Origin: Apostichopus japonicus
Lineage: Eukaryota; Echinodermata; Holothuroidea; Aspidochirotida; Stichopodidae
NCBI RefSeq assembly: GCF_037975245.1
Contig: NC_092579.1
Span: forward strand, 29,781,666 to 29,845,665
Length of the DNA stretch: 64,000 nt
Direction: 5' to 3'
The stretch's first letter is position 1, and each line of letters starts with the position of its first letter. The notes under the pieces are model-generated. The model was not told where the DNA came from. It saw only the letters and a list, made by a program, of their open reading frames with translations, and searched no databases. The translations under genes and the position numbers were made by a program. Shown piece after piece: positions 10,901-22,462 of this stretch.

Positions 10901-12017
10901 ATGGACGCCGACTTCATCGTAACAGGGAATTTTGAAATACACTTTGAATAATCGAAGTAACGAATAACAGGAACGAAGTATTCTCTTTCAGCAAAAGAAT
11001 AAAAAATATCATCATTAATGTTGTGTATATATGAAGAAGAATGATTCTTTGCAAATATGAACAATGTCTCAGAATGTTTTAATGTAACAAACAAAATGTG
11101 AATTTCTTTGTCAAAATTATACAATAATCTCTTTCTTGATTCAAAATGATGCTGTGAGATGATAATAGCTACAGTACTTTGGTATAGTTTAACACTGAAT
11201 ATCCTAGTAAATAATATGAAATATGATGCATTCAAATTATATAATTCTGTAACCTCTCCCCCACTCACTCTCTCCCCCACCCACACGTAGCTTCACCCTC
11301 AAACCAGGTCTGCCCACTCATTAAAATCTCTACTAGAATGAAAGTCACAAATATGGGGGATCAAAACTGTCATTATGCCTTATGCTTTTGTTTGACAGAA
11401 AAATATTCAGTAAATTATTTACAACTTTTGTTGCTACTGCACTCATAATGTCAATGAATATTCATTAATAACAGACAACTCATTTTTAGATATTCATAGT
11501 TTTCATAAACAAGTCTTTTCTTGTCCACTGAACAATAAGACTACAAAACTGAAAGTATATTTCTGCAATTCAACTCATTAAAGCAGACCAGGCTTCATCT
11601 ATTATATTAATATATTTGATATTGTTTGACACTTACATGGTCATGAATATTCATTTCTGTCCCATCGTTAACTGTCTTCAATTTTTGGGCAAAACATGAA
11701 GAGAGAAAGTTAATACTAATAGTCTAGTTCATTTGCTGCTGACTGTTTTATCAGACAGTTGATAGTGTGCGTATGTGTTTATACAAATTACAATTAATAA
11801 GCACTGTCACAGTCGTGAATATATTCATTTACTGTGCTATTGTTGTCTTCAGTTTTAGAGGGAAGAAACATAAGAGTGAAGTTCATACTTGGTTGTATTC
11901 ATTTGTGATTGTTATATCAGACAGTGGATATAGTGCCTATGTCTTTTATCTAAAGTGATGAAGAATATCCTTCATAATTATTCAAAATAATTCATATTTC
12001 TTGAAGTCATAGTGAAT
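10901..12017 (+). other. Gene-free upstream block of family A copy 2
   Basis: Collinear with the regions upstream of A1 and A3. It holds no gene. Short ORFs on the minus strand here are non-conserved readings of the duplicated block. Confidence 0.7.
11748..11936 (+). promoter_or_regulatory. Duplicated TTATCAGACAG-type element upstream of A2
   Basis: TTATCAGACAGTTGATAGTG at 11748-11767, and a diverged partner ATATCAGACAGTGGATATAG near 11914-11934. Same arrangement as upstream of A1 and A3. Confidence 0.4.
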
Positions 12018-13088
12018 ATGGAGTTCCTTCCGAAGAGAGAAAACTGTTTGTTTTATTGCTGTTTGTTGATTTTTAATTTTGCTGGACTTTTTGCTGCAAA
12101 TGGATCAGACACTCATTGCTACTGGAATGAACCAGGTGACATTAATTGCTTATTGTGTGATATGTGTAACGGAACCATCTTGGATTGTAGCAATAAGGGA
12201 TTAGAACAGGTGACTGTTAATGGAGGATATGCCATCATTGGTTTGAATCTTTCTCATAACAGATTGTCAAGAACTCCAAATATCTCTGGGAGTCTGGTAA
12301 TAGAATGGATTGACTTGTCTCATAATCAGATCAAGTTCTTGAATGCAGAGAATATTGGAAGACTGAGTAGTTATACCTTGAAGGTGATAGACTTCAGCTA
12401 CAATGGAATTCTTATAATGAAAACACAAAATCTAGGTAACTTTCTGCCAAATCTTTCTATTTTCAATCTGTCAAACAATCCATTGGGAGCCAACTATTTT
12501 GAGGTCTCTGACTGGAAGAGCTTACATCATCTTAAATTGCTGGATCTACAGAACAACACCGGTGATGCAAGTAATAAATTATCTACCTGTGACCTTGGGA
12601 AAGAACGTGGAATTATTCTCATAAATTCACTAAACTGCTCTCTCTATTGTATTGAGGCCTTCCTTCAAAATCATTGTGAATTTTATTATCTTTTTGTTGA
12701 ATGTCTTGGTGGAGACACTATTGAGAGAAACTGTAGCAGGGAAGATGTGAATAGACCAATGTTAGGATGTAACAGGGATGTGTCTACCACTAATGCTTCA
12801 CCGATGACTGCCTCAACAGGACACATGCCAAGTACCGTAACGTTACAAGTACTTTATTTCTCTCTGGCTGGAACTTTTCTGATGCTTTTCCTGTTGATCT
12901 TCACTGTTTGGAAATGTTACCAAAGGAGCAAAAGATCTAATCGGTATGACAAATGGCTTTCTGTGTATACAACCTTTAGGGCAGACAAACAGTCTATAAG
13001 ATTAAAACCAGTTTGTATAGATTTAGCTGGAAGTTTTCTGATGCTATTATTTTTTATATTCATACTTGGAAATGAAGAACAAGACTAA
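12018..13088 (+). CDS. Family A copy 2 (A2): LRR membrane protein with an extra hydrophobic C-terminus
   Basis: Intronless, 356 residues, ATG at the conserved MEFLPKREN start. It has a signal peptide, an N-cap (CYWNEPGDINC..C..C), LRRs (LNLSHNRL, WIDLSHNQI, LKVIDFSYNG, FNLSNNPLG), a Cys-rich cap (CDL..LNCSLYC..HCEF), a TM helix and RYDKWLSVYT. The tail differs from A1 and A3: the downstream duplicate module is read in its original frame, adding IDLAGSFLMLLFFIFILGN before the stop. A2 may therefore have a second membrane-embedded segment and a different C-terminal topology. It is convergent with B3. It is confidently a protein-coding paralogue; function is inferred only from architecture. Confidence 0.86.
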   Translation: MEFLPKRENCLFYCCLLIFNFAGLFAANGSDTHCYWNEPGDINCLLCDMCNGTILDCSNKGLEQVTVNGGYAIIGLNLSHNRLSRTPNISGSLVIEWIDLSHNQIKFLNAENIGRLSSYTLKVIDFSYNGILIMKTQNLGNFLPNLSIFNLSNNPLGANYFEVSDWKSLHHLKLLDLQNNTGDASNKLSTCDLGKERGIILINSLNCSLYCIEAFLQNHCEFYYLFVECLGGDTIERNCSREDVNRPMLGCNRDVSTTNASPMTASTGHMPSTVTLQVLYFSLAGTFLMLFLLIFTVWKCYQRSKRSNRYDKWLSVYTTFRADKQSIRLKPVCIDLAGSFLMLLFFIFILGNEEQD

Positions 13089-13265
13089 AACGTTACGATA
13101 AGTGCATGGATTCCTGTGCATCGTCCCATATTATAAACAATCTATCAATCTTTGAAAAGACCCTCAAACAAACAAAATCTTATCAATAGACTTGGGTTTG
13201 AGGTTAAGTCCAATATTTTCTAGATCAAATGAAGCTGAAAGGAGACTTGTTTATCAAGCCGTAAT
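13089..13265 (+). pseudogene. Remnant of the second tail module behind A2
   Basis: Sequence after the A2 stop aligns with 3708-3883. The TACGATAAGTG core of the YDKW codons is followed by a small insertion that breaks the motif, and the remainder is frame-disrupted. Confidence 0.55.
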
Positions 13266-14827
13266 GATCGTTTGCTTGTAGCCACCTTATTCAGTTCACG
13301 TTCATGCCCTCATGTCCAGTAGAATCAGTTTTTAGCCTTTATTAATTAAGCCTTTGCAGTAACAGCAAAATTTAGAATTGGTGTGATATATTTTAACTCA
13401 TCTTGTTTAAAATTTTTTTAAATATCTATCATTGTTTTTTAGTCCTTCTTCGATGACATTCCCAAGCAAACAAAATGTTACTGTGCAAACTCACACTAAC
13501 AATCACCGATGCCACAATCTGTACGCTTCAGTGCGGAAAGCTTAATGATTGATTGCTCGGCGTGCACTTTCATTTAAAACTAAGTACTTACTTTTAAGTT
13601 AATTAGTTGCCATGGATCTCCGTTGATCAGATTTATATTTTATTACAGGTCATTCAGTTTTTCTCAGGTCAGAAGTATTCAGTGCTCACATGAAGCAGCG
13701 AATGGTTATTCTATTATAACCAACTTTTAAATAAATTATTTTTCTCAAACCTTGTTTTATTTTCAATATTCTTGTGTCGTTTGTCTATTATTGCTGTTTT
13801 CTCTATTGTTCATCTTCAAGCCAGGATCCCTTACTACTTTCATTATCAACTACTCGGTGCACTATAAACAAGACTACAAATATACCAATAACTTTTCTAA
13901 ATTAAAGCTGGGAATATTATATGGAAGAAGTAAACCATCCCACACACTATATGTGACACATTAGGCCAATCAAAGTGATTGTTGTAAGTTTATTCAACTT
14001 ATTTAGGAAGTCAAAATCCTCTCTGCCACTTCTAAAATAGATAGTTGGCATGTGCACCACCTATATAGGCTATCAATGGAAACCGTTCCCCCTAGTATAC
14101 ATCAAGACAAGTTTTCGAACATTTGTAACTCATTTTGACTCATAATGTTTTAACGACAACTCATTATCAGGGTCATTTTTATAAATTCATGTCGATGGTT
14201 GTGTACCGCATAGGCAATAGTTCACAGTAACTCCAGGATGCCGGTTGCACTTGCGGAAATAAACCGTCCCTGTGAGAGGCAATCTCTAAGCATTAAAGGG
14301 GAAGACTGCAAACAGGGTTGTGTTGACAGTTGGGTATACATTAACAACTGTAAGATTTTTGAATCTATTGATGACAATATAACCACTGGCTATTTCAATC
14401 TTCTTCAAACATAATGACTGACAGCTTTGAACTTGAGTGGTTAATTTTGTTTGTTTGATTGTCTTCTCCATTATGAGTACTCAATTTCATAGAAGGAACA
14501 AACCCTGGCAAAGAGACAATGCTTTTGAAGGTGCTACAGTGGGGTAAGTTGTAAAAGTACTCCTAAAAGCAGTGCCAATAGTATTTGTCACAATTTCTTG
14601 GGATGCACTTAAACAGATAACTCTGTGCAAAAGATACTCAACACTTAATAATTCAAAATTGTGCAGGTTGCATCGTCTATCATGTGTCACTAGCATGAAA
14701 GGTTGGTTTGGGTTAGTGGAAAATGAACTACCTCTGGGGAGGCCGAGTGGGACATAGATCTATGGAAAAAACTACATAATTGTTGGAAGTAAAGAATTCT
14801 TAGTGTCCTACTATCTGTTGCAAGATT
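13266..14827. other. Gene-free convergent spacer A2/B3
   Basis: Collinear with the A1/B1 and A3/B4 spacers, with AATAAA near 13733. No gene is supported. The 3' flank shared by B genes starts near 14525 but is shortened relative to B1: the segment CATGGTCTGTTGAGG..GTCAAC is deleted near 14590. Confidence 0.65.
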
Positions 14828-16003
14828 CTAGGGTTGAGCCAGAGGTGTCAATTGGACTTCCATGGCAACATCTTCCTGATCTCCTGGGGGTGTGAGATCA
14901 CCAAAACGGTGTGAAACGTATGTTCTTGGAACTACATCAGGACGTCTATTCTTAGGAGTATAAACAGCCAGCCATTTGTCATACCTTTTGTGAATTCTTC
15001 TTTGTTTACAGTATTGCCATCCCCGGTAAATAGTTGCACATATCAAAGCTGTTACCACAATACCTGTTAATATGAAGACTATAAACAAAGGATCTGTAAA
15101 GGAAGTAGTAGTAGAAGTAGTGTAGGCGATTTCAGAGTGACTTTCTTTATTCGTTGATAGGGTTGACACTTCTACCGATGGTTCAGAAGTTGTTGAATTC
15201 ATCTTGCAAAACAAACTCCCTCTTCCTCTGAAATTCTCAGCATCTTGGGACACTGGAAAAACAGTGGAATCACTAAGCGATTCAATTGATTGGCTGCCAT
15301 TATCAACACATTGAATAATGAATTCATAATATTCACAGATATGTTCCAAGTTAGAAGGATAATAATAATTACATGGGCTACAATATTGGCTACAGTTGCC
15401 TGACCTGTAGATTGTCTTACTCTCTGAAAGGCTGTAGCTTGCATTTCCACACTCACTTCCTTCACTATAGTTCTTGTTAATTGATGAAAGGTGAAGCCAT
15501 TTAAAGTCACCAAAGTTCTGGACATGTCCTAGAGGATTATCTGACAATTCCACTAGCTGAAGATCCAATAAAACATCACTTATTAATTCAAAACTTCCAA
15601 TATTTAAGATCCCATTATGATTTAATAACAAAACCTTTAATCCTTGATGTTTCAGTTGTACTAGAGCATTTTTCCCCAGAAGTTTTATATTATTGTGTGA
15701 TAAGTCCATCCACTGTACCTTTAATGAGGTACCTAACTGTGGTACATCTTTCAACAAATTTGAAGAGAGATTTAACAACATCAATGAGCAATTGCCTTCC
15801 ACAGAAATGTTTGTAAGCATCAGTTTACTACAATCCAGATATGTTCCATTTGGTAAAGTTTCAAGTTGACACTCAGAACAATGTTGTTCCCCGTTACACG
15901 AATCAGCCAATATTGTAGAAACAGTTCCATTATCAGAAGCATAAACCAGCAACAATGCTGGTAGAAGAAAAGTAAAATACATTAGCAGCGCAGAAGTTAT
16001 CAT
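14828..16003 (-). CDS. Family B copy 3 (B3): short LRR membrane protein with shortened stalk
   Basis: Intronless, 391 residues from the conserved MITSALL. The LRR blocks match B1 (LLGKNALVQL and GILNIGSFELIS). The stalk is shortened: the acidic SSDSSGEDNENG stretch is missing and replaced by a short TSTTTSFTDP run just before the TM, and the upstream TVCQ Cys is TVFP. The TM, HKRYDKWLAVYTP and the PRTYVSHRFGDLTPP tail are intact. It is the only B gene in the middle A-B unit. Loss of a stalk Cys could change disulphide pairing. Confidence 0.87.
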   Translation of the reverse strand: MITSALLMYFTFLLPALLLVYASDNGTVSTILADSCNGEQHCSECQLETLPNGTYLDCSKLMLTNISVEGNCSLMLLNLSSNLLKDVPQLGTSLKVQWMDLSHNNIKLLGKNALVQLKHQGLKVLLLNHNGILNIGSFELISDVLLDLQLVELSDNPLGHVQNFGDFKWLHLSSINKNYSEGSECGNASYSLSESKTIYRSGNCSQYCSPCNYYYPSNLEHICEYYEFIIQCVDNGSQSIESLSDSTVFPVSQDAENFRGRGSLFCKMNSTTSEPSVEVSTLSTNKESHSEIAYTTSTTTSFTDPLFIVFILTGIVVTALICATIYRGWQYCKQRRIHKRYDKWLAVYTPKNRRPDVVPRTYVSHRFGDLTPPGDQEDVAMEVQLTPLAQP

Positions 16004-16131
16004 CTTGATAAATAAATCAAGGCTCAAAAAGTCAAAAGAGTTAAGATAAGTATATATATCTCACTTTTCAATTTCAACTTTACCTTACAGTTTACTGATC
16101 TCTTATGACTATGCCACACATAATCCTTTCA

Positions 16132-16275
16132 CCTTTATCATGTTGGTTCGCCTGCAATAGTCATTGTCTATGTCAAAACAGCAATTCACATCGCCTTTGT
16201 CTGTATTTGGTCATTTATTCCATTTTCTTTTGCTTTGTATCAGTCAAAGAGGAAAGTGAAAGTTGCAGTGAAAGT
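16132..16275 (-). promoter_or_regulatory. B3 core promoter: mutated TATA and PRDI/IRF-like element
   Basis: The box conserved as TATAAAGG in the other four B genes reads GATAAAGG here (16139-16132). ACTTTCACTTTCC (16263-16251) and the second ACTTTCACTGC site are retained. Expression may be weaker or initiate differently. Confidence 0.5.
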
Positions 16276-19208
16276 CACAGATTAAGTGATTTAACTGAAA
16301 ATCAACTGAACAAATAATTCTGAAACTGATATTTATACCAGAGTCATGCCACTGCAGGTTGAGGTATTAGTAGCTTGTCTTCTATAACGAAAATTACAAC
16401 AACAAAAAACACAAACTGAATGAGCCAGTCTCTGAACTATTTCTTGTGAACAATAAAAATTGTTTTCTCACTAGGATCTAGGCTTTCAGTGGCTATAATG
16501 CCTGTTACAATGTAAGCAATTGTAAACCTGGCCTATACATACTAATTTAGGATGTTTGTATTGGCAAGTAGCATAAGAAATATACTTTATCAAATATGAA
16601 ATATTTTTTATGAGATTAATAAAATAAAATGAATTTTTATATACTCTTTAGGCTCATGTATTTTGTGCAAGAGGTAACATGGTATGAACACAACTTGTGT
16701 TGTTCAGGCCCAAGTAATATGTGCTGAAATATCTACTTTCAGGTTAAATAGGTAGGAGGGCTTAACTTCCATATGAAAGTACAGTACATTTCATCTCCTA
16801 CACCTATACATCTGATATTTATTCCACAGAAGGGTTGGAACCCTTCAAATCCTGAAAACATTGTCAAACATAAGATAACAGATGTACATGCCAGAAAACA
16901 AGTATGAATTACCTTCAACAAAAGGGCAATGTACTAATAGTACAACGAAACTATTTAGCATTGCACAATCACTGTCCTTTCATTTAATTTCATTATTAAA
17001 ACAATTTTTACAAACTCAGGTAAAATAAGTTAACCAAGTAAGTTACACAGCATGTTAATAAGTCTTTTAATGGTTTTCCCCTGTTTTCAATTTCAATCAT
17101 TTTCTATTCCTTATTTCTTTTTGAAAAATGACAATTACTGATAATCTTATATTAAGTACACGAATAATGGAGAAATTGTCCGGGAAATTTGAGACAATGG
17201 AAAAGAGCAAAGAACTTTATGGCTAGACCTGCATAAGAACCAGTGTCACCTTTCGGTTACAAAACAAGCACTCTACAAACTAAGCTTATCTTCACAATAT
17301 TAAAATCATTTATTCTCTGACAAATATTATATTACTACTACAAGGAAGTTCAAATTTGGCGAAAGTGAACATAGTTACAAAGATCACTGGCAAGAAAGAA
17401 GACATTACAAATTGTGTATTACAGTTTAATGATAAATCAATGAGTAGATTGTAATAGGAATGTAAAGTTTCGGAAGAATATCTACTGTACCATGATAACA
17501 TCACAGTATTAGTACCAACTGTTATCCACTTTCTAGAAAACCAAGGGTTTAGCCAGTCATTACAGGTTGTATTCAGTCAATCTCAAGTTGAGACATATGG
17601 GAGAGGGGGTTAACACCTAACAGTTTGTCATATTTGCTTTTTGTAATTTTATATTTTCGGGGGTGACAGGAATATCTCTGTAAGTATATACAGCTGTAAT
17701 GTGATATAAGGGACAGCATTATCTATTGAAGTAAACATAATCCTACATAAAAGCTCATTAATACTTCAAAACACTCACATTTTGAAGTGTCGCATTATAA
17801 CAAATAACATTTATTTCTATAATTCTTAATGAAAAACTGTTGTAAATATGACAAAGGAACGAGGTAAGAAATCTTGCCAGTAACATTACTGCCTTTAATA
17901 GATTAAACTCAAGTCAGGAAAATACATAACGACCCACAGTCATTGATAACGACTAACTAGTAAACCTAATGTCCAAAGAATGATTAGCTATTGGTTATGG
18001 TTTTATTCAGTAGAGTCAACATCTTACAGATATTAATGTATATCCATCTCACTATCAACACATCCCTGCTGACAGAAAGAATACTATCATTGTCTCCTTC
18101 TCGTAAATCAAAGAAGAAATGGAAATACGATTTAATTTTTAGAGGTTGTCACTTTCAATTTTGCAAAACATAAATAAAATAGTAATATATGTTATCAACC
18201 TAAGACTAAATTTTGTTTCACTCTGAACAAAGGTCATAAAGGTAGCTATGTATTGTATTCTTAAGCTTTTGTAGTCCAGACTCTTTTTCATAAAGAATTT
18301 GGTACGAATCAAATTTATTGGGGGAATGTTTAGGCTTCTTCCAAATTTGAGATACAATTTGAATTATCTGAGTAACGAATAATGGGAATGAAGTATCAAA
18401 TATTAACAAAAATTACAGCAAAAAGGGATGAATTAGGAGACTTTTTCTCCCCTTTGCAATGATTCTTTGCAAATATGAACAATGTCTCAGAATATACTAA
18501 TTTAACACAAAAAATGTGAATCTCTTTGTCAGCTTAATTCTGACAAAATTATACACTAATAATTTATTGCTTTATTCAAAATTATGCTGTGAGATGATAA
18601 TAACTACTTTGGTATAATTTAACACTGAATACCCTAGTAAATAATATGAAATATGATGCATTCAAATAATATGTTTCTGTAACCACTCTCCCACCCACTC
18701 TCTCCCCCACCCACTCTCTCCCCCACCCATTCTTAGCTTCACCCCTAGTCCAGGTCTGCCCACTCATTTAAAATCTCTTCTAGAATGAAAGTCACAAATA
18801 TGGGGTATCAAAACTGTCATTATGCCTTATGCCTAATATTTCTTTTGTTTGACAGAGAAGTATTCAGTTATTATTTATAACATCTGTTGCTACTGCACTC
18901 ATAATGTAAATGAATATTCATTAATAACAGACAACTCATTTTTTGATATTCGTAAGTTTCATAAACAAGTCTTGTCCACTGAACTTTTCTTGTCCACTGA
19001 ACAATAAGACTACAAAACTGAAAGTATATTTCTGAAATTCATCTCATAAAAGCAGACCAGATTTCATCTATAGTTGATATTGTTTGACACTTACATGGTC
19101 ATGAATATTCATTTCTGTCCCATTGTTAAAACTGTCTTTCAATTTTTGAGCAAAACATGAAGAGAGAAAGTTAATACTAATAGTCTAGTTCATTAGCTGC
19201 TGACTGTT
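16276..19208. other. Gene-free spacer with a unit-fusion junction
   Basis: About 16800-18158 matches the region upstream of B1 and B4. From about 18160 the sequence switches abruptly to match the region upstream of family A (about 1325 onward). The second B gene and its 3' flank, present at this place in the other two units, are absent. Short ORFs are not conserved. Confidence 0.7.
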
Positions 19209-19404
19209 TTATCAGACAGTGGATAGTGTGCATATGTTTTTATACAAATTTCCACGTAGTTAATAAGCATTGTCATGGTCGTGAAAATATTCATTTACTG
19301 CACTATTGTTGTGTTAAATTTTTGAGAAACATGAAGAGAGAAGTTCATACTTGGTCGTATTCATTACCTTGTGATTGTTTTATCAGACAGTGGATATAGT
19401 GTGC
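19209..19404 (+). promoter_or_regulatory. Duplicated TTATCAGACAG element upstream of A3
   Basis: Elements at 19209-19231 and 19380-19404, about 170 bp apart, in the same position relative to the ATG as in A1 and A2. Confidence 0.4.
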
Positions 19405-19485
19405 GATTGTCTTTTATCTAAAGTGATGAAGAATGTCCTTCATAATTATTCAAAATTATTAATATTTCTTGAAGTCATAGTGAAT

Positions 19486-20550
19486 ATGGAGTTCCTTCCG
19501 AAGAGAGAAAACTTTTTGTTTTATTGCTGTTTGTTGATTTTTAATTTTGCTGGACTTTTCGCTGCATATGGATCAGACTCTCATTGCTACTGGAATGAAC
19601 CAGGTGACATTTATTGCTCAATGTGTGACATGTCTAATGGAACCAACTTGGATTGTAGCAATAAGGGATTAAAACAGGCGACTGTTAATGGAAGATGTTC
19701 CATCATTGGTTTGAATCTGTCTTATAACAACTTGTCAAGAACTCCAAATATCTCTGGGAGTCTGGTAATAGAATGGATTGACTTGTCTCATAATAACATC
19801 AAGTTCTTGAATGCAGATAATATTGAAAGACTGAGTAGTCATACCTTGAAGGTGATAGACTTCAGCTACAATGGACTTCTTAGAATGAAAACACAAAATC
19901 TAGGTAACTTTCTGCCAAATCTTTCTATTTTCAATCTGTCAAACAATCTGTTGGCAACCAGCTTTTTTGAGGTCTCTGACTGGAAGAGCTTACATCATCT
20001 TAAATTGCTGGATCTAAGGAACAACAGGAGTTTGAATATATCTACCTGTGACCTTGGGAAAGAAGGTGGAATTATTCTCCTGCCTTCACTAAACTGCTCT
20101 CTCTATTGTATTGAGGCCTTCCTTCAAAATCATTGTGAATTTGATTATCTTTTTGTTGAATGTCTTGGTGGAGACACTATTGAGAGAAACTGTAGCAGGG
20201 AAGATGTGATTAGACCAATGTTAGGATGTAACAGGTATGTCACTACCACTTATGCTTTACCAGTGACAACCTCAGGACCCATGCCAAATTTAACGTTTGA
20301 AGATTCCTCTCTAGCTGGAAGTTTTCTGGTGCTTTTCCTGATGCTTTTCCTGTTGATCTTAACTGTTTGGAAATGTTACCGAAGGAGCCAAAGATCTAAT
20401 CGGTATGACAAATGGCTTTCTGTGTATACACCTAATGGGCATACAGTCTATAACATTAATACCAGTTTATGTAGATTTAGCTGGAAGCTTTCTGATGCTG
20501 TTATTATGATATTCATATTTAGAAATGTTATCAAGGGAGAACAAAATTAA
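19486..20550 (+). CDS. Family A copy 3 (A3): short LRR type I membrane protein
   Basis: Intronless, 354 residues. The frame is open far upstream, but the first family-conserved ATG (MEFLPKRENF) is used. The signal peptide, N-cap, LRRs (LNLSYNNL, WIDLSHNNI, VIDFSYNGL, FNLSNNLL), Cys-rich cap, TM (LAGSFLVLFLMLFLLILTVW) and RYDKWLSVYTP are all intact. One N-cap Cys is replaced (CDMSNG rather than CDMCNG). The last ~30 residues, like A1, read the decayed duplicate TM out of frame (SLCRFSWKLSD). It is convergent with B4. Confidence 0.88.
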   Translation: MEFLPKRENFLFYCCLLIFNFAGLFAAYGSDSHCYWNEPGDIYCSMCDMSNGTNLDCSNKGLKQATVNGRCSIIGLNLSYNNLSRTPNISGSLVIEWIDLSHNNIKFLNADNIERLSSHTLKVIDFSYNGLLRMKTQNLGNFLPNLSIFNLSNNLLATSFFEVSDWKSLHHLKLLDLRNNRSLNISTCDLGKEGGIILLPSLNCSLYCIEAFLQNHCEFDYLFVECLGGDTIERNCSREDVIRPMLGCNRYVTTTYALPVTTSGPMPNLTFEDSSLAGSFLVLFLMLFLLILTVWKCYRRSQRSNRYDKWLSVYTPNGHTVYNINTSLCRFSWKLSDAVIMIFIFRNVIKGEQN

Positions 20551-20725
20551 AACAGTACGATAAGAGGCTTCCTGTGCAACCTCCCATAGTACATACAATA
20601 TATCAATTTTTGGAAAGACCCTCAAAGATAGAAAATCTTATCAATAGTCTTGGGTTTGAGGTCAAGTCCAATATTATCTAGAGCAAATGAAGCTGAAAGG
20701 AGACTTGTTTATCAAGCCGTTATGA
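20551..20725 (+). pseudogene. Decayed second tail module behind A3
   Basis: After the stop, frame +1 reads QYDKRLPVQPPIVHTIYQFL and continues as in the A1 module, with Trp to Arg in the motif. A one-base deletion then breaks the frame near GTCAAGTCC. Confidence 0.6.
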
Positions 20726-22462
20726 TCGTTTGATTTTAGAAACCTTTTGCAGTTCACGTTCATGCTCTCATGTCCAGTAGAATCCACTGTTAGCCCTTAA
20801 TTAAGCCTTTGCAGTAACAGCAAAATTTTGAATTGGTGTAATATATTTTAACTCATCTTGTTTAAAAAATTTTAAAATATCTATTATCGTTTTTAGTCCT
20901 TCTTCGATGGCATTCCCAAGCAATCAAAATGTTACTGTGCAAACTCACACTAACAATCCCTGATGCCACAATCTGTGCACTTCAGTGCGGAAAGCTTAAT
21001 GATTGATTGCTCCGCGTGCACTTTCATTTAAAACTAAGTACTTACTTTTAAGTTAATTAGTTGCCATGGATCTCCGTTGATCAGATTTATATTTTATTAT
21101 AGGTCATTCAATTTTTATCAGGTCAGAAATATTCAGTGCTCACATGAAGCAGCGAATGGTTATTCTAATTATAACCAACTTTTATATAAATTATTTTTCT
21201 CATACCTTGTTTTATTTTCAATATTCTTGTGTCATTTGTCTTATATTGATGTTTTCTCTATTGTTCATCTTCAAGCCAGGATCCCCTACTATTTTCATCA
21301 TCAACTACTCGTTCCACTAAAACAAGACTACAAATATACGAATAAATTTTCTAAATTAAAGCTGGGAATATTATATGGAAGAAGTAAACCATCCACACAC
21401 TATATGTGACACATTAGGTCAATCAAGGTGATTGTTGTAAGGTTATTCAACTTAATTAGGAAGTCAAAATCCTCTCTGCCACTTCTAACATAGAAAGTCG
21501 GCATGTGCACCACCTATATAGGCTATCAATGGAAACCATTCCCCCTAGTATACATCAAGACAAGTTTTACAAAGATTTTAAACTCATTTTGACTTATAAT
21601 GTTTTAATGACCATTCATTATCAGGGTCATTTTCAACATTAATGTCGATGATTGTGTACCGCCTAGTCAATAGTTCACAGAAACTCCACGAGGCCGGTTG
21701 ATCTTGCGGAAATGAACCGTCCCTGTGAGAGGCAATCTCTAAGCATTAAAGGGGAAGACTGTAAACAGGGTTGATGACAATATAACCACTGGGTATTTCA
21801 ATCTTCTTCAAACATAATGACTGACAGCTTTGAACTTGAGTGGTTAATTTTGTTTGTTTTGATTGTCTTCTCCATTATGAGTACTCAATTTCATAGGAAC
21901 AAACCCTGGCAAAGAGACAATGCTTTTGAAGGTGCTACAGTGGGGTAAGTTGTCAAAGTACTCCTACAAGCAGTGCCAACAGTATTTGTCACATGGTCTG
22001 TTGAGGCGGTCAACAGTGGAGCGCAATTTCTTGGGATGCACTTTATAAACAGATAACTTTGTGCAAAAGATACTCAACACTTAATAATTCAAAATTGTGG
22101 AGATTGCATCTTCTATCATGTCTCACTAGCATGGAAGGTTGGTTTGGGTTAGCGAAAAATGAACTACCTCTGGGGAGGCCACATGGGACATGGATGGAAT
22201 AACTACTTTACTGTTGGAGGTAAGAAAAAGTGGAAATAAACATGGTTTGCTCATTCTGGAGTATTAAAATCAATTTACTTTGACTTTGAACCAAGCACAA
22301 TTAGTGAATGCAGCATTGGATCAAACAAGAAGTTGTCAAACTTTTCAGAAGTAAATTAAATAACTGCCATCTGTTTTACCTCCACTATTTTAATTCTCTA
22401 CTTTTTGTATCAAAGCATTCATGTATCTAGTTATTTAGTGTCCTTCTATCTGTTGCAAGATT
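20726..22462. other. Gene-free convergent spacer A3/B4
   Basis: Collinear with the other A/B spacers. The shared B 3' flank is at about 21920-22210. No gene is supported. Confidence 0.7.
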
